Origin: an uncultured Luteimonas sp.
GTDB taxonomy: Bacteria > Pseudomonadota > Gammaproteobacteria > Xanthomonadales > Xanthomonadaceae
Length of the DNA: 16,561 nt
Reading direction: 5' to 3'
Assembly (NCBI GenBank): GCA_938008415.1
Contig: CALLKI010000035.1
Span: 1 to 16,561, forward strand
The notes under the pieces are model-generated. The model was given only the letters and a program-made list of their open reading frames with translations, was not told the DNA's origin and did not search any database. Positions 1-4,729 of this stretch are shown here, in pieces; position 1 is the first letter of the stretch; every line of letters starts with the position of its first letter. The position numbers and the translations under genes were made by a program.

Positions 1-167
1 ACGGACACGCCGTCCTTGGTGATCGTCGGGGCGCCGAAGCTCTTCTCGAGCACGACGTTGCGGCCCTTCGGGCCCAGCGTCGCCTTCACGGCGTTGGCGA
101 GCACGTTGACGCCGCGCAGCATCTTGGCGCGCGCATCCTCACTGAAACGGATTTCCTTGGCAGCCAT
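1..167 (-). CDS. groEL: Chaperonin GroEL (60 kDa), N-terminal part only
   Basis: GroEL forms the double-ring ATP-driven folding chamber in the cytoplasm, capped by GroES. Only the first 55 codons are present; the gene continues beyond the left edge. The visible N-terminus begins MAAKEIRFSEDARAKMLRGV and continues with the canonical GroEL stretch VKATLGPKGRNVVLEKSFG and then ITKDGVSV. The TLGPKGRN segment contributes to the nucleotide-binding equatorial domain. The ATG is at 167-165 on the minus strand, preceded by a GAGGTA ribosome-binding sequence (plus 175-180). It lies 92 bases downstream of the groES stop, in the usual groES-groEL order. The identification is certain; nothing can be said of the missing part. 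Confidence 0.97.
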   Translation of the reverse strand, partial: MAAKEIRFSEDARAKMLRGVNVLANAVKATLGPKGRNVVLEKSFGAPTITKDGVS

Positions 168-259
168 TTGCGATTACCTCGAAAGAATTTTGTGGGGCGG
201 GGCCAGGCCCGCCATCGGAATGCGTGTGTGTCGCGGGCGGAACCGCGGAAGGTCCCGGG
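168..259 (-). other. groES-groEL intergenic spacer with a GC hairpin
   Basis: This 92-base spacer holds an inverted repeat on the minus strand, GGCGGG-N6-CCCGCC (plus 196-213), a 6-bp GC stem with a 6-base loop about 30 bases before groEL. It is followed by an A/T-rich stretch rather than a clean U-run, so it is a poor terminator. A role in mRNA processing or differential stability of the groES and groEL segments is possible. I see no separate promoter here. Confidence 0.4.
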
Positions 260-550
260 TCAGCCCAGGATCGCGAGGATGTCGTCCTCGCGGACCACCA
301 GGTACTCGACGCCGTCGAGCTTCACCTCGGTGCCGCTGTACTTGCCGAACAGCACCTTGTCCCCGACCTTGACCTTCGGGGCGCGCACGCTGCCGTTGTC
401 GAGGACCTTGCCTTCGCCGACGGCGACGACTTCGCCCTTGATCGGCTTCTCGGCGGCCGTGTCCGGGATCACGATCCCGCCGGCGGACACCTTCTCCTCT
501 TCCATGCGCTTGATGACCACACGGTCGTACAGCGGCTTGATGTTGCTCAT
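260..550 (-). CDS. groES: Co-chaperonin GroES (10 kDa)
   Basis: GroES is the heptameric lid of the GroEL chamber. The product is 96 residues, the normal GroES length, beginning MSNIKPLYDRVVIKRMEEE. It contains the mobile-loop region (KVSAGGIVIPDTAAEKP, about residues 18-34) that contacts GroEL, then GEVVAVGEGKVLDNG, VKVGDKVLFGKYSGTEVKL and the C-terminal VREDDILAILG. The frame is open 25 codons further upstream, but those codons overlap the CIRCE operator and are not GroES-like. The ATG at 550-548 has a GAGGA ribosome-binding site (plus 557-561) at good spacing. It is the first gene of the groES-groEL operon, with a sigma-32-like promoter and a CIRCE element upstream. Confidence 0.98.
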   Translation of the reverse strand: MSNIKPLYDRVVIKRMEEEKVSAGGIVIPDTAAEKPIKGEVVAVGEGKVLDNGSVRAPKVKVGDKVLFGKYSGTEVKLDGVEYLVVREDDILAILG

Positions 551-598
551 GTTCAATCCTCGCAAGTGATTGATTTTATTGGGAAATACTCGGCAACA

Positions 599-625
599 TT
601 GGCACTCTCCCCTGGCGACTGCCAA
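599..625 (-). promoter_or_regulatory. CIRCE operator (HrcA-binding inverted repeat) in the groES leader
   Basis: The sequence TTGGCACTC (599-607), a 9-base spacer, then GACTGCCAA (617-625) matches the CIRCE architecture TTAGCACTC-N9-GAGTGCTAA. The left arm has 8 of 9 consensus bases and the spacer length is exact. The arms pair at 8 of 9 positions. It lies about 49 bases upstream of the groES ATG, downstream of the inferred start site, where HrcA binding would block transcription. HrcA/CIRCE control of groESL is established in Xanthomonas and Xylella. No hrcA gene is in this window. Confidence 0.85.
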
Positions 626-672
626 TGCCGCGGGCGCAGCAATCCCGGTCTGGCCGGGAGGTGCCCCGGGAT

Positions 673-699
673 GTGAGGGGGGCCGGGCCGGGTTTCAAG
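673..699 (-). promoter_or_regulatory. Sigma-32-type heat-shock promoter of groES-groEL
   Basis: On the minus strand there is CTTGAAA (699-693), identical to the sigma-32 -35 core and preceded by a run of C as in the consensus. CCCCTCAC (680-673) follows, matching the CCCC half of the CCCCATnT -10. Counting from CTTGAA there are 13 bases to CCCC, which is the spacing I recall for the E. coli groE promoter. The predicted start is near 666, placing the CIRCE inside the untranslated leader. The -35 is strong; the second half of the -10 is weak. Confidence 0.62.
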
Positions 700-728
700 G
701 GGGGCGCGAAAAAATTTTTTCCGCCCCC
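700..728 (-). terminator. Inverted repeat with a central A6T6 tract: terminator of lrp and/or AT-rich element upstream of the groES promoter
   Basis: Positions 709-720 are six A then six T, flanked by G-rich and C-rich arms (700-706 and 722-728) that pair across the centre with one bulged base at 707. It starts 8 bases after the lrp stop, so a hairpin in the lrp transcript could terminate it, though the U residues lie within the stem rather than after it. The same A/T tract sits 10-21 bases upstream of the groES -35, the position of an UP element. Either or both roles are inferred. Confidence 0.5.
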
Positions 729-736
729 GTCCCGGC

Positions 737-1225
737 TCAATCCGGGATCGGCAGCTCCAGGGTCTCCTTGACCTCCTCCATGACGATGTAGCTCCTGGAC
801 TCGCGCACGTGGGGCAGGGTCAGGATGGTGCTGCCCAGGAGCTTGCGGTAGGAGGCCATCTCCGAGATCCGGGCCTTGATCAGGTAGTCGAAGTCGCCCG
901 AGACCAGGTGGCACTCGAGCACGTTGGGCAGGCGCAGGGCGGCGCGGCGGAACTCCTCGAAGATGTCGCCGGACTTGTAGGCCAGGCTGACCTCGACGAA
1001 GACCAGCAGGCCGGCCTTGACCGCCTCCGGCGCCACCCGGGCGTGGTAGCCGGTGATGATCCCCTCCCGCTCGAGCCGGCGCACCCGCTCGGCGCAGGGC
1101 GTGGTGGACAGCCCCACGCGCTCGCCCAGCTCGGTGAAGGAAATCCGGCCTTCCCGCTGCAGGATGCGCAGGATCCGGCGGTCGATGCGGTCAAGTTCCC
1201 GGGCTTTCATTCGTCCTGACCACAT
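737..1225 (-). CDS. lrp: Lrp/AsnC-family transcriptional regulator, DadR-like
   Basis: This is a feast/famine regulator of 162 residues (E. coli Lrp has 164). Residues 11-60 form the N-terminal helix-turn-helix: LDRIDRRILRILQREGRIS then ELGERVGLSTTPCAERVRRL. The RAM ligand-binding domain follows, with the conserved segment LVFVEVSLAYKSGD and then ECHLVSGDFDYLIKARI and the C-terminal SYIVMEEVKETLELPIPD. The GDFDYL loop is where Lrp proteins sense amino acids. It is transcribed away from dadA, the arrangement of Pseudomonas dadR, whose product responds to alanine and controls dadAX, so a dadR role is likely. The start could instead be the ATG at 1210-1208 (157 residues); the promoter hint at 1240-1245 suits either. 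It is probably a local alanine regulator rather than a global Lrp. Confidence 0.93.
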   Translation of the reverse strand: MWSGRMKARELDRIDRRILRILQREGRISFTELGERVGLSTTPCAERVRRLEREGIITGYHARVAPEAVKAGLLVFVEVSLAYKSGDIFEEFRRAALRLPNVLECHLVSGDFDYLIKARISEMASYRKLLGSTILTLPHVRESRSYIVMEEVKETLELPIPD

Positions 1226-1239
1226 GTCATTTTCCAGGA

Positions 1240-1263
1240 ATATTACCCGGTTACAGGCCTGTA
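1240..1263 (-). promoter_or_regulatory. lrp promoter -10 and 12-bp palindrome, candidate Lrp/DadR operator
   Basis: The perfect palindrome TACAGGCCTGTA (1252-1263) lies between lrp and dadA and overlaps a second small palindrome, GTATAC (1261-1266). On the minus strand TAATAT (1245-1240) is a good -10 for lrp, with the palindrome in its spacer, a position that would give autorepression. The palindrome centre is about 47 bases upstream of the predicted dadA start, a typical activator position. The -35 for lrp is weak. The operator assignment is inference from position and symmetry. Confidence 0.45.
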
Positions 1264-1292
1264 TACGGAAATTTTTGCTGCTGACTGCTGCC

Positions 1293-1298
1293 TATACT
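1293..1298 (+). promoter_or_regulatory. Candidate dadA promoter -10 box
   Basis: TATACT matches the sigma-70 -10 consensus at five of six positions and lies about 68 bases before the dadA ATG in an A/T-richer island. No good -35 is found at 17 bases: TTGCTG (1275-1280) is only 12 bases upstream. That is what one expects of an activator-dependent promoter. Confidence 0.45.
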
Positions 1299-1365
1299 GG
1301 CGGATATCCCGGCGCGGGATCCGGTCCCGGCCGCGGCCCTGTCCCTGGAAAAGCCTGTCCTCCCC

Positions 1366-2649
1366 ATGCGCATCCTCATCCTCGGTTCGGGCGTGATCGG
1401 CGTGACCACCGCCTGGTACCTGCGCCAGCGCGGGCACGAAGTGGTGGTGGTCGACCGCGAGTCCGGCCCGGCCCTGTCCACCAGCTTCGGCAACGCCGGC
1501 CAGGTCTCGCCCGGCTATGCCTCGCCCTGGCCCGCCCCGGGCATCCCGCTGAAGGCGGTGAAGTGGCTGCTGTCGCGGCACGCGCCGCTGGCAATCAAGC
1601 CCACCGCCGACCCGGACCAGTACCGCTGGCTGTGGGCGATGCTGCGCAACTGCACCCGGGACCGCTACGCGGTGAGCAAGGCGCGGATGGTCCGGCTGGC
1701 CGAGTACAGCCGCGACTGCCTGGCCGAGCTGCGCCGCGAGACCGGCATCCAGTACGAGCAGCGCACCCTGGGCACCACCCAGCTGTTCCGCACCCAGGCC
1801 CAGCTCGACGCCGCCGCGCGCGACATCGCCGTGCTGCGCGAGTACGGCGTGCCCTACGAGGTGCTCGACCGCGCCGGCATCGTCCGGGTCGAGCCGGCGC
1901 TGGCGGAGGTGGCCGACACCCTGGTCGGCGCGCTGCGCCTGCCCGGCGACGAGACCGGCGACTGCCACCTGTTCACCACCCGGCTGGCGGCGATGGCCGA
2001 AGCCGCGGGCGTGGAGTTCCGCTTCGGCAGCAGGGTCGAGGCGCTGGAGTCCGACGGCGACCGCCTGGCGGGCGTGCGCATCGACGGCCGTCGCGAGGCC
2101 GCGGACGCCTACGTGATGGCGCTGGGCAGCTGGTCGCCACTGCTGCTGGCGCCGCTCGGCATCCGCCTGCCGGTGTACCCGCTCAAGGGCTACTCGTTGA
2201 CCATCCCGATCACGCGCCCGGAGATGGCGCCGCATTCGACCGTGCTCGACGAGAGCTACAAGGTCGCGATCACCCGCTTCGACGACCGCATCCGCGTCGG
2301 CGGCATGGCCGAAGTCTCGGGCTACGACCTGTCGCTGCGGCAGCGGCGGCGGGAAACGCTGGAGATGGTGGTACGCAGCCTTTACCCGTACGGCGGCGAC
2401 CTGTCGCAGGCGACCTTCTGGACCGGCCTGCGCCCGTCCACGCCCGATGGTCCGCCGGTGGTCGGCGCCACGAAATACCGCAACCTGTGGCTTAACACCG
2501 GGCATGGCACCCTCGGCTGGACCATGGCCTGCGGCTCGGCGCGCTACCTCTCCGACCTGATCGACGGGCGCCGGCCGGAGATCGACACCGAGGGCCTGGA
2601 CATCTCGCGCTACGACCGCCCCTGGCCGAAACCATCGGGACTGCGCTGA
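1366..2649 (+). CDS. dadA: D-amino acid dehydrogenase DadA (FAD flavoprotein)
   Basis: DadA oxidises D-amino acids, chiefly D-alanine, to the 2-oxo acid and ammonia and feeds electrons to the respiratory chain at the inner membrane. The product is 427 residues (E. coli 432). The N-terminal Rossmann motif is MRILILGSGVIGVTTAWYL with GSGVIG at residues 7-12, followed by the acidic end of the second strand in VVVVDRESG. Next comes the DadA signature SFGNAGQVSPGYASPWPAPG. The C-terminal FAD-contacting part reads TFWTGLRPSTPDGPPVVG and LNTGHGTLGWTMACGS. The ribosome-binding site is weak (GGAAAAG about 12 bases upstream). Its stop overlaps the alr start (TGATG), so the two are translationally coupled. 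With alr it converts L-alanine via D-alanine to pyruvate. Confidence 0.97.
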   Translation: MRILILGSGVIGVTTAWYLRQRGHEVVVVDRESGPALSTSFGNAGQVSPGYASPWPAPGIPLKAVKWLLSRHAPLAIKPTADPDQYRWLWAMLRNCTRDRYAVSKARMVRLAEYSRDCLAELRRETGIQYEQRTLGTTQLFRTQAQLDAAARDIAVLREYGVPYEVLDRAGIVRVEPALAEVADTLVGALRLPGDETGDCHLFTTRLAAMAEAAGVEFRFGSRVEALESDGDRLAGVRIDGRREAADAYVMALGSWSPLLLAPLGIRLPVYPLKGYSLTIPITRPEMAPHSTVLDESYKVAITRFDDRIRVGGMAEVSGYDLSLRQRRRETLEMVVRSLYPYGGDLSQATFWTGLRPSTPDGPPVVGATKYRNLWLNTGHGTLGWTMACGSARYLSDLIDGRRPEIDTEGLDISRYDRPWPKPSGLR

Positions 2650-3731
2650 TGCGCCCTTCGTTCGCCACCATCGACCTCGACGCCCTGCGCCACAACTACC
2701 GCCACGCCCGCGCGCTGGGCGGCGGCCGCGCGCTGGCGGTGGTCAAGGCCGATGCCTACGGCCATGGCGCTGCGGCCTGCGCGCGCGCGCTGGAGCCGGA
2801 GGCCGACGGTTTCGGCGTGGCCTGCATCGAGGAGGCGCTGGAACTGCGCGAGGCCGGGATCACGAAGCCGGTCCTGCTGCTGGAAGGCTTCTTCGACACC
2901 GGCGAGCTGCCGCTGATCGAACGGCACGGACTGTGGACCGTGGTCGCCTCGCCCTGGCAGCTGGAGATGCTGGAGCGCCACCGCGCCACGCGGCCCTGGC
3001 GGGTGTGGCTGAAGCTGGACTCGGGCATGCACCGGCTCGGGCTGCCGCCGGAGGCGTACGCCGACGCCTGGCGCCGGCTGCGCGCGCTGCCATGGGTCGA
3101 GGAAGTGGTAGCGATGAGCCACTTCGCCCGCGCCGACGAGCTTGCGCACGGCCACACCCCGCAACAACTCTCGGTGTTCGATGCCACGGTGGCTACGCTG
3201 CCGGAGCGGCCGCAGGCGAGCATCGCCAACTCCGCCGGGCTGATGGCCTGGCCCGCGGCGCGGCGCGAGTGGGTGCGCCCGGGGCTGATGCTGTACGGCA
3301 CGCACATGCTCGACGCCCCGCGCGCGGAGGCCGGCGCCCTGCGCGCGGTGATGACCCTGGAGTCGAGGGTGATCGCGGTGCGCGAGCTGGGGGCGGGCGA
3401 GCCGATCGGCTACGCCGGCACCTACGTCACCACCCGGCCCACGCGCGTGGGCGTGGTCGCGGTGGGTTACGCCGACGGCTACCCGCAGTACGCGCCCGCA
3501 GGCACGCCGGTGCGGATCGACGGCCGCCCGGGCGAACTGATCGGGCGCGTGTCCATGGACATGCTCACCGTGGACCTCACCGACCACCCGCAGGCCGGCC
3601 TCGGCAGCCGGGTCGAACTGTGGGGCCCGGACCTGCCGGTGGCCGAGGTCGCCGCGCGCAGCGGCAGCAGCCCCTACCGCCTGCTCACCGGGCTCAAGCG
3701 CGTGCCGCGCCGCTACACCGGCGCGGCCTGA
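2649..3731 (+). CDS. alr: Alanine racemase (PLP-dependent, DadX/Alr type)
   Basis: The enzyme interconverts L- and D-alanine in the cytoplasm. The product is 360 residues, the normal bacterial length. The PLP-binding lysine is K33 in AVVKADAYGHG. The catalytic tyrosine of the opposite face is Y255 in EPIGYAGTYVTT. Other family segments are WLKLDSGMHRLGL, ANSAGLMAWP, RPGLMLYG, VGYADGYPQY and GRVSMDMLTVDLT. The ATG overlaps the dadA stop by one base, so it belongs to the dadA transcript. By context it serves alanine catabolism (DadX role), but no second alr is visible, so it may also supply D-alanine for peptidoglycan. It converges on the pagL-like gene, the stops being 6 bases apart. Confidence 0.97.
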   Translation: MRPSFATIDLDALRHNYRHARALGGGRALAVVKADAYGHGAAACARALEPEADGFGVACIEEALELREAGITKPVLLLEGFFDTGELPLIERHGLWTVVASPWQLEMLERHRATRPWRVWLKLDSGMHRLGLPPEAYADAWRRLRALPWVEEVVAMSHFARADELAHGHTPQQLSVFDATVATLPERPQASIANSAGLMAWPAARREWVRPGLMLYGTHMLDAPRAEAGALRAVMTLESRVIAVRELGAGEPIGYAGTYVTTRPTRVGVVAVGYADGYPQYAPAGTPVRIDGRPGELIGRVSMDMLTVDLTDHPQAGLGSRVELWGPDLPVAEVAARSGSSPYRLLTGLKRVPRRYTGAA

Positions 3732-3737
3732 GCCGCG

Positions 3738-4217
3738 TCAGAACCGCCAGGCGGCCTGCAGCATCGTCTCGCCGTCGTTCGGCTGGTGGATGCTGGCGTT
3801 GGAGATGTGGCGCGCCAGCAGCGAGAACCGGTTCCAGCGCCAGCCGAGGGTGCTGACGAACTGCGGGTCGCCCGACAGCGCCTCGGTCTTGCCCGTCTGC
3901 ACGCCGACGCCGAAGCCGGCCACCAGCCCGCCCGGGCGCTCGTAGCGCACGCCGCCGTGGAACACGGTGACGTCGTCGAAGTTGTCGTAATGCGAATGGC
4001 TGCGGCCGCGCACGTGCATCGCGCCGAATTCCCAGCGCACCGTGCCGCCCTTCCATTCGCGCCATTCCGGCAGCCAGGCCAGGGCGAACACCGGGGTGTC
4101 CTCGTTGTCGCGGGTGAAGGAGATGCCGGCGCCGACCTCGACCTGCTGGGCGAAGGCAGGCAGCGCGGACAGGGCCAGCAGCATGCAGGCGATGCGGGCG
4201 CGGAAGGGATGACGCAT
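3738..4217 (-). CDS. pagL: PagL-type lipid A 3-O-deacylase / acyloxyacyl hydrolase, outer-membrane beta-barrel
   Basis: PagL enzymes are eight-stranded outer-membrane barrels that remove the 3-O acyl chain of lipid A and so alter surface charge and immune recognition. The product is 159 residues with a signal peptide (MRHPFRARIACMLLALSALP, cleavage after AFA at 23). The mature part has alternating aromatic barrel strands and ends WRF, a C-terminal aromatic typical of outer-membrane proteins. The signature is RHISNASIHQPNDGE, with candidate catalytic His137 and Ser139. The catalytic acid would be E150, one position nearer than the His-Ser-Glu spacing I recall from Pseudomonas PagL. The ATG at 4217 has GGA at fair spacing; the ATG at 4235 would add six residues but lacks a ribosome-binding site. 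It converges on alr and diverges from cutA. Confidence 0.82.
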   Translation of the reverse strand: MRHPFRARIACMLLALSALPAFAQQVEVGAGISFTRDNEDTPVFALAWLPEWREWKGGTVRWEFGAMHVRGRSHSHYDNFDDVTVFHGGVRYERPGGLVAGFGVGVQTGKTEALSGDPQFVSTLGWRWNRFSLLARHISNASIHQPNDGETMLQAAWRF

Positions 4218-4399
4218 GGATCCGTCCGGGAGCATGGGGGAAGGTGCGCGAGGATAATGCCTGTGCGGCGCGGGCGCACCCGCCACGCCGGCACGGCGCG
4301 TTCCATCCGCGCCCCGGCACGGCGAACCCGTGATGCCTGGACAGCAGCGGCTGGCCGCCTCGGCTACCCTATCCGGCCCCGTGGAGATCACGACCGGCC
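4218..4399. other. Divergent intergenic region between pagL-like gene and cutA
   Basis: These 182 bases hold the two promoters. GATAAT (plus 4253-4258) is a five-of-six -10 match reading toward cutA; its complement gives a weaker CATTAT-like box toward pagL. CTACCCTAT (4364-4372), nearer cutA, could be another -10. An 11-base direct repeat CCGGCACGGCG occurs twice, about 30 bases apart, near 4288 and 4314. No terminator or convincing operator is seen. Confidence 0.35.
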
Positions 4400-4729
4400 A
4401 TGAACGCCCTGTTCTGCCTCTGCGCCTGCCCCGATGACGCGACCGCCGGCCGCATCGCCGAGGTGCTGGTCGGGGAGCGCCTGGCCGCCTGCGTGCAGGT
4501 CCTGCCGGGCGTGACCTCGGTCTACCGCTGGCAGGGGAAGGTCGAGCGGGCGCGGGAAACCCTGCTGCTGGTCAAGACCGCACGCGACCGCTTCGACGCG
4601 ATGGCCGCGCGGATCACGGAACTGCACCCCTACGAGGTGCCGGAGGTGGTCGCCGCGGACATCGTCGCCGGGCTGCCGGCCTACCTCGACTGGGTCGCGC
4701 GCGAGACCGCGCCGGAGCCGAAGCCATGA
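4400..4729 (+). CDS. cutA: Divalent-cation tolerance protein CutA
   Basis: CutA1 proteins are small trimeric PII-like proteins, linked historically to copper tolerance and to DsbD. Their molecular role is still unsettled. The product is 109 residues (E. coli 112). Family segments are CACPDDATAGRIAEVLVGER, LAACVQVLPGVTSVYRWQGK (residues 28-47, the strongest signature), then LLLVKTARDRFDAM and ELHPYEVPEVVA (74-85). Its stop overlaps the dsbD start in ATGA, so the two are co-translated, as in several proteobacteria where cutA precedes dsbD (dipZ). The ribosome-binding site is weak (GGAG 14 bases upstream). Confidence 0.96.
   Translation: MNALFCLCACPDDATAGRIAEVLVGERLAACVQVLPGVTSVYRWQGKVERARETLLLVKTARDRFDAMAARITELHPYEVPEVVAADIVAGLPAYLDWVARETAPEPKP

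Noticed and set aside
1243..2505. A 420-codon minus-strand frame opposite dadA.
   Set aside because: It is antisense to DadA, with no domain and a composition typical of shadow frames.
4262..4278. Inverted repeat GTGCG...CGCAC as a terminator between pagL and cutA.
   Set aside because: The genes diverge, so no terminator is needed, and there is no T-run; short GC repeats are common by chance here.
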